Shown here: in pieces, positions 24,807 through 33,153 of the stretch | Numbering within the stretch: position 1 is the first letter of the stretch | Layout of the letters: every line of letters begins with the position of its first letter | From: Sulfurimonas sp. | GTDB taxonomy: Bacteria > Campylobacterota > Campylobacteria > Campylobacterales > Sulfurimonadaceae | Length of the DNA stretch: 42,136 bases | Direction: 5' to 3' | NCBI GenBank assembly: GCA_026996295.1 | Contig: JALWLL010000067.1 | Coordinates: forward strand, 1 to 42,136 | Translations under genes and position numbers: made by a program | The notes under the pieces: generated by a model | What the model saw: the letters and a program-made list of their open reading frames with translations, nothing else | Database searches by the model: none | What the model was told of the DNA's origin: nothing

Positions 24807-25121
24807 ATGAAAAGATCAAATATATTAAAAGATATTCCGGATGACCTCAAAGAGGAGGTTTTTCAAAAAATTTTAGATACTTCCGAGTTTACCTTAGAGC
24901 GTATCATATCCTATGGGCATACTTCACCCGCCACAGGATGGTATGAACAAAAACGCAGCGAATGGGTGTTGCTGTTGGAAGGGGAAGCCGTTATATCTTT
25001 TGAAGATAACGATGTACGATTATGTAAAGGGGATTATATTACTATCCCCGCATTTGTAAAACACAGGGTCTCTTGGACGAAGCCAAAAGTTGAGACCATC
25101 TGGCTTGCTCTACACTACTGA
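24807..25121 (+). CDS. Small cupin-domain protein
   Basis: The 104-aa protein is one cupin barrel: an N-terminal helix (DLKEEVFQKIL), then strands with EWVLLLEGEAVISFED and the second cupin motif GDYITIPAFVKHRVSW. Part of the usual first-motif histidine set is replaced, so metal binding is uncertain. It lies 18 bases after amrB on the same strand, the last gene before a convergent helicase gene, and may work with the AmmeMemoRadiSam proteins. Substrate unknown. Confidence 0.78.
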   Translation: MKRSNILKDIPDDLKEEVFQKILDTSEFTLERIISYGHTSPATGWYEQKRSEWVLLLEGEAVISFEDNDVRLCKGDYITIPAFVKHRVSWTKPKVETIWLALHY

Positions 25122-25126
25122 GTGAG

Positions 25127-26410
25127 CTATTTTGGATCTCTTTTTGTTGTTTTTCTCTTCTTTTTTGAAACCTTTAAAGATTTTGCCGTAACTTTTTTAG
25201 CCTCTTTTTTCTTTATAAATTTTTTCTCAGTTTTTTTATGTTCTGACTTAAGTTTTAGCTCATCCTGATCTTTGCGTCGTATGGTAGGATCAGGTTCAAA
25301 ACCCTCAACAACATCTTTTAAAATTTTTTGTCCGATAAGTCTTTCGATATCTTTAATATCATACTTTTCATAAATATCTATAAGTGTGATAGCTTCACCC
25401 TCACGCCCTGCACGCCCTGTTCTTCCCACGCGGTGAACATAATCCTCGGCAATAGCAGGAAGCTCATAGTTGATCACATACGGTAAATGCTCAATATCAA
25501 GACCACGTGATGCAATATCTGTCGCTATAAGAACACGAATTTTTTTGGCCTTAAACTGCTGCAGCGTTTTCAATCGTTTTGCTTTTGTTTTATCTCCATG
25601 AATAACACCACAGCTAAGCCCATCTTTTTGCAGCTCTTCATAAAGCTCATCGGCACTGGCTTTTGTCTTTGTAAAAACTAAAACCTGTTCAAAATTACGT
25701 GAACCTATGAGGTATGCCAAAAGTTCCGCTTTTCTATCTGTATCAACATGGTAAGCGATCTGGTTTATCGTATCTACCGTTGTATTTTTTTTGGCTGTTT
25801 CTATAAAAGCCGGTTTTCTCAGTATAAGCTTTGAGAGTTTTCTCACCTTTTCACTGAATGTTGCTGAGAACAAAAGAGTCTGATGTTTTTTTGGAAGCAA
25901 AGGGTGGATTTCACGTATATCTTTTGAAAAACCCATATCAAGCATTCTATCGGCTTCATCAAGAACAAAAATCTCCACATCATCAAGATATAAACCTTTT
26001 TGTGTATGCTCCATTAAGCGCCCCGGAGTCGCTATGATGATATCGGTGCCACTTCTAAGAGCACGCCTTTGTTTTTCAATGTCTTTACCTCCGATCAATA
26101 TGGTCGTTTTAATATCCATATACTTACAAAAAGCCTGCACATCTTCATATATCTGAATACTCAATTCACGTGTGGGAGAAAGTATAACGGCACGGACACC
26201 CTTACCCTCTTGCGGTTTTCTCAGTCTTTGCAGTATAGGCAAGGCAAAAGCAGCTGTTTTACCTGTTCCTGTCTGTGCGGTTGCAAAAATATCTTTTTTT
26301 TGTAAAACCAAAGGGATGGCTCTTGTTTGGATGGTTGTAGGGTTTTTATAGCCTAGATCTTCTATGGCCTGAAGAAGTGGTTTAAAGACTCCTAATTTTT
26401 CAAATGACAT
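25127..26410 (-). CDS. DEAD-box RNA helicase, RhlE-type
   Basis: The 427-aa protein has all DEAD-box motifs: Q motif with PTTIQTRAIP, ATAQTGTGKT (I), PTRELSIQI (Ia), TPGRLME (Ib), VLDEADRML (II), SATF (III), and HRVGRTGRAGREG (VI). The ATP-dependent helicase core ends near residue 370. A lysine-rich tail (KKFIKKKEAKK...KKKRKTTKRDPK) follows and probably holds RNA. Such helicases act in ribosome assembly and cold adaptation. It converges with the cupin gene after five bases. Confidence 0.93.
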   Translation of the reverse strand: MSFEKLGVFKPLLQAIEDLGYKNPTTIQTRAIPLVLQKKDIFATAQTGTGKTAAFALPILQRLRKPQEGKGVRAVILSPTRELSIQIYEDVQAFCKYMDIKTTILIGGKDIEKQRRALRSGTDIIIATPGRLMEHTQKGLYLDDVEIFVLDEADRMLDMGFSKDIREIHPLLPKKHQTLLFSATFSEKVRKLSKLILRKPAFIETAKKNTTVDTINQIAYHVDTDRKAELLAYLIGSRNFEQVLVFTKTKASADELYEELQKDGLSCGVIHGDKTKAKRLKTLQQFKAKKIRVLIATDIASRGLDIEHLPYVINYELPAIAEDYVHRVGRTGRAGREGEAITLIDIYEKYDIKDIERLIGQKILKDVVEGFEPDPTIRRKDQDELKLKSEHKKTEKKFIKKKEAKKVTAKSLKVSKKKRKTTKRDPK

Positions 26411-26480
26411 GCATTACCTTTTTGATTTATTTAAAAACTCTCTATTTACAAAGAGTTAGTAGAACTTTTAGATATTCCCG

Positions 26481-26493
26481 TGTATAATATACA
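26481..26493. promoter_or_regulatory. Short palindrome with TATAAT between helicase and DUF2062 genes
   Basis: TGTATAATATACA is a perfect 13-base palindrome containing a -10 box. It sits in the divergent spacer and could be a promoter for either gene or an operator. Chance is possible in this AT-rich spacer. Confidence 0.3.
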
Positions 26494-26571
26494 TGGAATT
26501 TTATCATATTATTAAGAAGATAAGTTCTTTATAGATATAATCCGATCACATTTAAACACTAAGTATTATCA

Positions 26572-27081
26572 ATGATAAGAAGAACTCTTAAAAAGACAAC
26601 ACAACATAAGAAACTCAACGAATTTATAAAAAAATATAAAATTCCAAAAGAGTATCTCTCCGGCAACAGAAAAATGATCTCGCGCGGTGTTCTTGTGGGT
26701 CTGTTTATAGCCTTCATCCCTATGCCGATGCAGATGGCGGCGGTTTTACTGTTTATGCCGTTTTTCAGATTCAATGTTCCCGTGGCACTTGCTATGTGTT
26801 GGCTGAGCAACCCCCTTACCATGCCCCCTATGTACTACATGGAGTACCTCACCGGTTCTTTTTTGCTTGGCATCAAGCCAGAACCCGTAGAGATGACACT
26901 CGAATGGTTCTCAAACAATCTGGATGATATTTTTATTCCACTTTATTTCGGTACTGCTATCTACTCTGTATTTGGTTCCCTTACGGCGTACTGGATAGTT
27001 AACTTTTTATGGGAAAAATCTGTCCATAAAGAGAAAAAAAAGAAAAAAAAGAGTAAGAAAAAAACTAACGAAGAAAGTTAA
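26572..27081 (+). CDS. DUF2062 membrane protein
   Basis: The 169-aa protein has the DUF2062 core: GLFIAFIPMPMQM, then CWLSNPLTMPPMYY (the family's conserved N-P pair), with three hydrophobic segments (about 42-70, 76-100 and 124-147) and a very basic cytoplasmic tail (KEKKKKKKSKKKTNEES). Function unknown. The last 17 bases overlap the end of the opposing DUF1294 gene. No clear ribosome site, though a TATAAT lies about 30 bases upstream. Confidence 0.85.
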   Translation: MIRRTLKKTTQHKKLNEFIKKYKIPKEYLSGNRKMISRGVLVGLFIAFIPMPMQMAAVLLFMPFFRFNVPVALAMCWLSNPLTMPPMYYMEYLTGSFLLGIKPEPVEMTLEWFSNNLDDIFIPLYFGTAIYSVFGSLTAYWIVNFLWEKSVHKEKKKKKKSKKKTNEES

Positions 27082-27355
27082 GATCATCCACCTGCGAAAA
27101 ATAATACACAAGCAAAGCAAGCCATAAAAGAATTATTGCCACATGTTTGAGTATAAAAGAACTCTTTTTGATCTTGTGACGAAACAAAATCATACTTAAA
27201 CTAGCCCCTACTACACCACCAAGAAGCGAGAGTGTATGCAACCTTTTTTCCGGTGTTCGTGAGGCATTGACCCGTGATTTGTACTTATCAAAAGTAAAAA
27301 GCACAAAAGCAGCTATGTTTATCAAGAGAAAATAAAGGAGTAGAAGTTTTTGCAT
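27065..27355 (-). CDS. DUF1294 membrane protein
   Basis: The 96-aa product has the family features FDKYKSR near residue 21, TPEKRLHTLSLLGGVVGA, and two to three hydrophobic helices. DUF1294 proteins are small integral membrane proteins of unknown role. It starts five bases after the lgt stop and is the last gene of the hemN-Fe-S-lgt operon. Its 3' end overlaps that of the opposing DUF2062 gene. Confidence 0.85.
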   Translation of the reverse strand: MQKLLLLYFLLINIAAFVLFTFDKYKSRVNASRTPEKRLHTLSLLGGVVGASLSMILFRHKIKKSSFILKHVAIILLWLALLVYYFSQVDDLNFLR

Positions 27356-27360
27356 CGGAG

Positions 27361-28179
27361 TTAGATTTTTTTACTTCTGTTTTTAAAATATGCCCATCCA
27401 AGCAGACCAATCACACTCATACCAAGACTCATCACCTGCCCCTGTGTAATCATATCACAACACACATACCCTATCTGCGCATCCGGAGCGCGGTATATCT
27501 CAGCGATAAACCTGAAAAGTCCATAACTGATCGCATAGATAAAGATAAGCTCTCCGGCATAACTTTGATATCTTCTATACAAATACACAACGACAAAAAC
27601 ACCCACTCCTTCCAAAAGAGCTTCATACAACTGAGAAGGATGACGCAGTACACCATCCACATATATGCCCCAAGGCACATCTGTCTCACGCCCTATTAGC
27701 TCTTGATTGAGGAAGTTACCAATACGCCCAAACACAAAAGCAAGTGGGACACTTATGGCTACAAGGTCAAGTATTTTTCCTATATGCACCTTGTGTCTTT
27801 TAGAGTAAAAATAGGTTCCAAGTAAAAAACCGATCACCGCTCCATGATAACTCATCCCGCGAATACCAACAAATTCACCGTTTTCAAACGGGTTAAAAAT
27901 CTGCCAGGGATGGGTGAGATACTCAAGTGTATGTGTATCGTAAAAAAGTATGTACCCGAGTCTTGCTCCAAGTATTACACCTATTTCCACATAGATGAAA
28001 TACACATCAAGCTCTTTGGATTGAAAGTCGAGCTTATCTTTTTTTATAAAATATTTTCCGATATATAAGGCGGAGATAAGTGCCAAAACATACATCATCC
28101 CATACCAGTGAACAGGCAGAGAGAATATATGAAAAGCTACAGGGTCAAACCGTTCATATACATGATTCCAAGCTTCCAT
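27361..28179 (-). CDS. lgt: Prolipoprotein diacylglyceryl transferase
   Basis: The 272-aa integral membrane enzyme moves diacylglyceryl from phosphatidylglycerol to the lipobox cysteine of prolipoproteins. Signatures are HWYGMMYVLA near the N-terminus, GARLGYILFYD, the GMSYHGAVIG loop, and the strongly conserved GRIGNFLNQELIGRETD. Seven membrane segments are expected and visible. Length is usual. It follows the Fe-S protein gene by six bases. Confidence 0.97.
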   Translation of the reverse strand: MEAWNHVYERFDPVAFHIFSLPVHWYGMMYVLALISALYIGKYFIKKDKLDFQSKELDVYFIYVEIGVILGARLGYILFYDTHTLEYLTHPWQIFNPFENGEFVGIRGMSYHGAVIGFLLGTYFYSKRHKVHIGKILDLVAISVPLAFVFGRIGNFLNQELIGRETDVPWGIYVDGVLRHPSQLYEALLEGVGVFVVVYLYRRYQSYAGELIFIYAISYGLFRFIAEIYRAPDAQIGYVCCDMITQGQVMSLGMSVIGLLGWAYFKNRSKKI

Positions 28180-28185
28180 ACAGCC

Positions 28186-29469
28186 TTACTTTCTCAGTGC
28201 TTCAGCGATCAGCTCTATAGGGTTTTTAAACACTGTCTCAACATCTGCACCGTGCATGGAATTATTAATCTGCATACGGCAGGCACTACACTCGGCACTC
28301 ACGATCTCAGCGCCCGTGTTTTTGATCATAGCCGCTTTTGGTCTGCCTGCAGCCTCGGCAAAATGAAACTTTTCACTCTGCATCGTCACACCGCCAAAAC
28401 CACAACATGCGTTTGGATCGCTCATCTCAACAATATTATAGTTTTTCGAAATAAGGTTACGAGGCTCTTGGTAGATACCTTGCATCTTTCTTGCATGACA
28501 CGGATCGTGATAGGTTACGATCTTTGTATCTTTTTGTTTGGAAGCCAAAAGCTGTTCAAGATGTGTATGGTGTTGAAGCCACTCTGTTGCCATAAATATT
28601 TTCTCTTTTATTGCTTTGGCTCTGGCTTGCCACTCAGGCTGATCGTGAAAATAATGTTCGTAATCTATTTTAAGCATAGCAGAACATGTAGCCTCCGGCA
28701 CTATGATAGCCTCAACATCTTTTGCAAAACTCTCAAAGTATTCTATGTTAAATTTTGCATTATGATCCACGGTATTAAAATCACCCGTAAAATAAGCCGG
28801 AGCCGAACAACATTTTTGCTGTTTTGCCAAGAACGCATCGATCTCTAACGCTTCTAGTATCTCTAAAAGAGAATCTCCCACATCTTTATAGTTATAATTA
28901 CCCAAACACCCTATGAAAATGGCAACTTTTCTTTTTGCACCATTGTCAATATGCTCCGGATGTGAGTTTAAAAATGATTTTTTTCTCAAACTCGGAAGGA
29001 GCCTATCTGCTTTGAGCATAGGGATAGAAAAACGTGAGTTCATAGAGTCTATATCTGCTCTGATCTTAAAACCGCAAGTCTGAAATACCCAACCAAGCTT
29101 AAACGCCAGATCATTAAGCCATCTATGGCGAAGCAGTAAAAAGAAAGCCCTCTTATACCATGCTATCCCAAACTTCTGAGCAATATCGGCACGAGCCTGC
29201 TCTATAATCATATCTGTAGGAAGTGATTTTGGACATACATCAACACAGTTCGTACATAAAAAGCATGACTCAAAAATATCTTTTGCTGTTTTATCAAGCT
29301 CCAAATTACCACGCTTATAGGCACCCAAGAGGTCGATAAAACCACGAGGGGAAGTGACCTCATCGGCATTGACATTATGTATGGTACATACAGGGATACA
29401 TTTTCCGCATTTCACACAATCATCAGCGATCTCATCGAAGCTAAAAATATCTTCTAGTTTTTTAGACAT
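28186..29469 (-). CDS. (Fe-S)-binding protein with two CCG domains (GlcF/LutA/GlpC-like)
   Basis: The 427-aa protein begins with two [4Fe-4S] motifs (Cys18, 21, 24, 28 and Cys69, 72, 75, 79). Two cysteine-rich CCG domains follow, seen as KCCSAPAYFTGD and ACCGFGGVTMQ. This is the layout of the electron-accepting subunits of glycolate, lactate and glycerol-3-phosphate dehydrogenases and of HdrD-like proteins. No flavoprotein partner is nearby, so the donor is unknown. It lies between hemN (two bases upstream) and lgt. Confidence 0.85.
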   Translation of the reverse strand: MSKKLEDIFSFDEIADDCVKCGKCIPVCTIHNVNADEVTSPRGFIDLLGAYKRGNLELDKTAKDIFESCFLCTNCVDVCPKSLPTDMIIEQARADIAQKFGIAWYKRAFFLLLRHRWLNDLAFKLGWVFQTCGFKIRADIDSMNSRFSIPMLKADRLLPSLRKKSFLNSHPEHIDNGAKRKVAIFIGCLGNYNYKDVGDSLLEILEALEIDAFLAKQQKCCSAPAYFTGDFNTVDHNAKFNIEYFESFAKDVEAIIVPEATCSAMLKIDYEHYFHDQPEWQARAKAIKEKIFMATEWLQHHTHLEQLLASKQKDTKIVTYHDPCHARKMQGIYQEPRNLISKNYNIVEMSDPNACCGFGGVTMQSEKFHFAEAAGRPKAAMIKNTGAEIVSAECSACRMQINNSMHGADVETVFKNPIELIAEALRK

Positions 29470-29471
29470 CG

Positions 29472-30839
29472 CTATACCGTTTTAGAAAATGTCTTTTTAC
29501 TTGCTGCATGTTTTTTCATGTATGCATCAAAAGGCATAGCAATATTTCTGATAAGAAGTGTTCCTGTTTCACTACACTCTATATGAGTATCACTGATACT
29601 CAAAAGTTCATCTTCTACAAAAGGCTGTAGCGCCTCAAGCGCATCGGCAAAATATGTTTTAAACTCGATATCAAAAAGAGATTCAAATCTTTTAATATCA
29701 AGCTTAAAGTTACTCATAAGCTCCATAATCACAAACTGGCGTATTTGATCATCATCATGAAGTACTACACCACGCTCAAACGGTAACTTTCCTGCATCTA
29801 TGGCTGCTTCATACTCTTTCATATCTTTAAAGTTCTGGTTGTAACTGTCAACACCTTCACCAATAGAAGTGAGTCCCACACCAATAAGATCTGCCCCGCC
29901 TTTGGTAGTGTAGCCTTGGAAGTTTCTGTGAAGCTCCCCTTTCTCAATCGCTTTAAAAAGTTCATCTTCCGGTTTTGCAAAGTGATCCATACCGATCATT
30001 TTATAGCCGTGAGACGTCAAAAAATCGATCGTGTGTTGCATGATCTGAAGTTTCTCATCCGGAAGCGGCAGTGTTGTCTCATCGATCTTTCTCATCGTCT
30101 TTTTAAGCCATGGCACGTGTGCATAGTTAAACACGGCAAATCTGTCAGGATTAAGGGTGATCGCCAACTCAAGCGTCTCTTTAAACGTATCGAGTGTTTG
30201 AAACGGAAGTCCGTAGATAAGGTCAACATTCACAGAGTGCATATTGTATTTGCGTGCCAGATCCATTGCCGCTTTTGTGATCTCATAAGGTTGTACACGG
30301 TGCACAGCGATCTGTACCTTTTCGTTAAAATCCTGAAGACCAAAACTTACACGGTTAAAGCCCGCTTCACTCATCACTTTCATCTGATCTTCATTAATGT
30401 GACGGGGATCTATCTCACATGAGACCTCAGCATCTTCTACAAAGTTTGGAAAGTAGGATTTGATCTCTGCAATAATCTCACGAAGTTGTTCTGCTGAGAA
30501 AAATGTCGGTGTTCCGCCGCCAAAGTGCATCTGGATAACTTCACGCTTACAGTTAAGATGTTTTGAAAGTATCTCCAGCTCTCTTTTAAGATAGCCCATA
30601 TAACGGAGCATTTTGTCCTCTTTGGAAGTGAAGACAACATTACATCCGCAAAAATAACATGCATTTCTACAAAAAGGCAGGTGAAAATAAAGACTCAATG
30701 GACGGCTCGGGTCTTGAGACTCAAGTTTTTTGATGTAACCATCATATGTGTACTCATCACTAAACTCTAATGCTGTAGGGTAACTTGTATAACGAGGGCC
30801 TGGTTTTGAATACTTTGTAAACTTTGCAAAATCTAACAT
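29472..30839 (-). CDS. hemN: Oxygen-independent coproporphyrinogen III oxidase
   Basis: The 455-aa radical SAM enzyme decarboxylates coproporphyrinogen III to protoporphyrinogen IX in haem synthesis without oxygen. The motif CRNACYFCGC holds the CxxxCxxC cluster site plus the extra Cys typical of true HemN, with YTSYPTA near the N-terminus and the FGGGTPTF loop. Length fits HemN rather than the shorter HemW. The ATG follows AGGAAC. It is the first gene of an operon with an Fe-S protein, lgt and DUF1294. Confidence 0.95.
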   Translation of the reverse strand: MLDFAKFTKYSKPGPRYTSYPTALEFSDEYTYDGYIKKLESQDPSRPLSLYFHLPFCRNACYFCGCNVVFTSKEDKMLRYMGYLKRELEILSKHLNCKREVIQMHFGGGTPTFFSAEQLREIIAEIKSYFPNFVEDAEVSCEIDPRHINEDQMKVMSEAGFNRVSFGLQDFNEKVQIAVHRVQPYEITKAAMDLARKYNMHSVNVDLIYGLPFQTLDTFKETLELAITLNPDRFAVFNYAHVPWLKKTMRKIDETTLPLPDEKLQIMQHTIDFLTSHGYKMIGMDHFAKPEDELFKAIEKGELHRNFQGYTTKGGADLIGVGLTSIGEGVDSYNQNFKDMKEYEAAIDAGKLPFERGVVLHDDDQIRQFVIMELMSNFKLDIKRFESLFDIEFKTYFADALEALQPFVEDELLSISDTHIECSETGTLLIRNIAMPFDAYMKKHAASKKTFSKTV

Positions 30840-30987
30840 AATGTTCCTATGTGGTCACCTCAAGTAAAGACTACTCTCAAATGACAAAATCAATAATTAC
30901 CGCGATTATCTCTAAAAAACCTTGAAGAAGTGATAAAAGTATAGATATAGTTTTTACTAATACAAGATATTCAAAAAAAACTTCTCT

Positions 30988-31098
30988 TTATTTCTGCAGT
31001 TGACTCGCCACGATTTCACCCTTTTGCATCACAAGTATCGTATCGGCATGTTCAATAGTACTGAGTCTGTGGGCAATAAAGATTTTCTCAGTTCTCAT
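30988..31098 (-). pseudogene. 3' remnant of an ABC transporter ATPase
   Basis: The 36 codons encode FIAHRLSTIEHADTILVM and QKGEIVASQLQK. The first part is the H-loop strand and the following helix of ABC exporter ATPases; the second is their usual C-terminal end. Walker A, Walker B and the signature motif are missing. The fragment begins inside the last bases of the LtaS-like gene, in another frame, which indicates that a deletion removed most of an MsbA/PglK-type exporter gene. It lies beside the LPS locus, where such exporters belong. Confidence 0.8.
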
Positions 31099-33088
31099 GC
31101 CTTTTATTTTTTTGCGACTGTATCAGATACTCTGTAACAGCCAATGTTGCCTTGTAGTATTTTTCACACTCTTTTTGAGCCAAAGTTTTTGCCTTGCCAA
31201 GCTTAAAACCTCCATCTTTTGCCATAATAACACCTGCATCATTAAATCCACAATGAAGTATGTTCTTATCTAAAAGGTTTGTCCCTATAGCTATATAGCT
31301 TTTATCATAGAGTGTCAGATTGTAAAGTGTCGGAAAAATATCTTTATGCGAAGATGGTACTTTTGTATCGATCTTTTCCTTTGGTTGCAAAGACTTTGGT
31401 AGATATATATAAAAAGGGACTCTTTTTGTTTGTGTATAGTAATCATCATAACGCATAATCCCTTCAACCGTGTTGTTATCCGCCGTAATTGCCACCACCG
31501 TATTGTTCACTAAAGAGGATGTTTTGACACTATTCATAAACTCCCCTGCCATATCAACCGCATAAGCATAGTCTCTAAACCTTTGTTTTGCGAGTTGCAA
31601 ATCTCCACTGATATGCTCTTTGAGTTTTGCAGATATTTGTAAACTCTTGGATGTATAATCACTCGGAATTTTATAGGGGGGATGGTTGTTGGTTGTAAGT
31701 ACAAAGATAAACTGTGGTTTTTTAGCATTGAGAAGCTTCTCATACACATACTTATAAAGGTAGCCGTCAAACACTCCCCAGTCATGAGAAATATTTTTAG
31801 CATTCTTCCCCAAAGAGGCTGCTATCGTTGCTTTGCCCTCAACATGTTCAAAACCTTGACGGGAAACAAAACTTCCTATATTTCTCCACGAAAGATCCCC
31901 TCCATAAACAAAGCTCGTCTCATAGCCGGCATCCTTATACACCTTTGCACTTGCCTGTTTAAAAGAGGTATTTAAAAAGGAGCTTTGGGCAAAAGAGGTA
32001 GAGTTTGGTCTTGCCGTAATATTGAGAAGTAAGGGTTCTAGCGATACAACAGTACCGTTGGAAGATGAGATAAAACGTGTAAAAAGTGTATCCTGCTCAA
32101 AATGTTTTTTGAGTGCACCCAAAATATTGAAACTCTCACTTTGATACTGCAGCAAAGGCATACCAAAACTCTCTACCATCACAACAACCACATGAGGCTT
32201 CTGTGTTACCAACAACTTGTTTTTAGGAGTTTTATAGCTAATGTTTTCAATAAGATTCTGAGTATTTATGGAATTTTTATGCGTATGTATCTCAAACGCT
32301 TTGTTGATTTTTCCTTGATAACCAAGCTGTTTAATAAGATCATAATGCCCTGACTTACTTTTTGCATACTGCTCGTAAGAGTTTAACATGGCGTAGCCTG
32401 CCGTTTGGGGAAGCTTGTTTAAAAATGGATCGGTTGCAACATCAGGTATATCTTTTGCCAGAGGGAACAAGCCAAGAGAACCGCGTCCAAGAACACCAAC
32501 CAATACAATAACACCCACAAACAGAGCCAACTGCTTAAAAATATTCCAGGAGAAAAACAGGGACTGCTTCTCTTTTATCATACTAAATATCAAATAGTAT
32601 AAAAAAGTCAAAAACACTACCATAGCAAGCACTACAAAAGGGACATTATAGTTAGCCATAGCAGTATTGAAAAGCGCCTGTGTGTCATCATCTATCACAC
32701 CAAAGATCATAAGTGTTGCATGTTCTCCAAAGAAAGAAAAGTACACAAGATCAGCAAAAGTGATCGCTGCTAAGAGAGTTAAGAACAGAGCAAAATAAAA
32801 TCTAAAAAAAGCATACATATACTTCTGCAAAAATTTCAGATGCAAAAGCCATACAAGAAAAACAAGGATAACTGCCAGACTAAAAATATAGGCCAATATA
32901 CTTGCATCTAAACGCATACCAAGCCAAAAAGTGTTGAAAAGTTCTAACAAAGAGTAGTTAAATGCACTGCCATAACTCACAAGCAGGTACACTCTGGCAA
33001 GGCTCATGAGAAAAAGCATGGCAAGAAAAAGTTTTAAAAAGGAGTAGAGTAAATTAACTAAAAATGAGAAGTGTTGATATTTTTGCAT
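31088..33088 (-). CDS. LtaS-like membrane sulfatase-superfamily protein (phosphoglycerol/phosphoethanolamine transferase type)
   Basis: The 666-aa protein has five N-terminal membrane helices (about 10-38, 62-84, 93-116, 150-170 and 185-203) and a large outer alkaline-phosphatase-like domain. Glu306 (VMVESFG) and Thr346 (SNGTVV) match the metal ligand and nucleophile of lipoteichoic acid synthase, and TNNHPPY (His469) matches a substrate-site His. ITADNN (537-538) has Asn where most members have His of GDH, which may affect metal binding. Such enzymes decorate glycans or lipids with phospho-groups. I chose ATG 33088; a TATAAT lies five bases upstream. Confidence 0.75.
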   Translation of the reverse strand: MQKYQHFSFLVNLLYSFLKLFLAMLFLMSLARVYLLVSYGSAFNYSLLELFNTFWLGMRLDASILAYIFSLAVILVFLVWLLHLKFLQKYMYAFFRFYFALFLTLLAAITFADLVYFSFFGEHATLMIFGVIDDDTQALFNTAMANYNVPFVVLAMVVFLTFLYYLIFSMIKEKQSLFFSWNIFKQLALFVGVIVLVGVLGRGSLGLFPLAKDIPDVATDPFLNKLPQTAGYAMLNSYEQYAKSKSGHYDLIKQLGYQGKINKAFEIHTHKNSINTQNLIENISYKTPKNKLLVTQKPHVVVVMVESFGMPLLQYQSESFNILGALKKHFEQDTLFTRFISSSNGTVVSLEPLLLNITARPNSTSFAQSSFLNTSFKQASAKVYKDAGYETSFVYGGDLSWRNIGSFVSRQGFEHVEGKATIAASLGKNAKNISHDWGVFDGYLYKYVYEKLLNAKKPQFIFVLTTNNHPPYKIPSDYTSKSLQISAKLKEHISGDLQLAKQRFRDYAYAVDMAGEFMNSVKTSSLVNNTVVAITADNNTVEGIMRYDDYYTQTKRVPFYIYLPKSLQPKEKIDTKVPSSHKDIFPTLYNLTLYDKSYIAIGTNLLDKNILHCGFNDAGVIMAKDGGFKLGKAKTLAQKECEKYYKATLAVTEYLIQSQKNKRHEN

Positions 33089-33093
33089 TTGCA

Positions 33094-33099
33094 ATTATA
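33094..33099 (-). promoter_or_regulatory. -10 box of the LtaS-like gene, possibly leaderless
   Basis: On the minus strand TATAAT is followed by five bases and then ATG 33088. No ribosome site fits between them. The third such case in this window. Confidence 0.4.
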
Positions 33100-33153
33100 C
33101 TATTTTTAATCGTTATTTGAGTAAAATAGGAAACTTTTTACTGGGACTGTTAA

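Noticed and set aside
28108-28848. 246-aa plus-strand frame
   Set aside because: It is antisense to lgt and the Fe-S protein gene, both clear families, and shows no recognisable motif or ribosome site.
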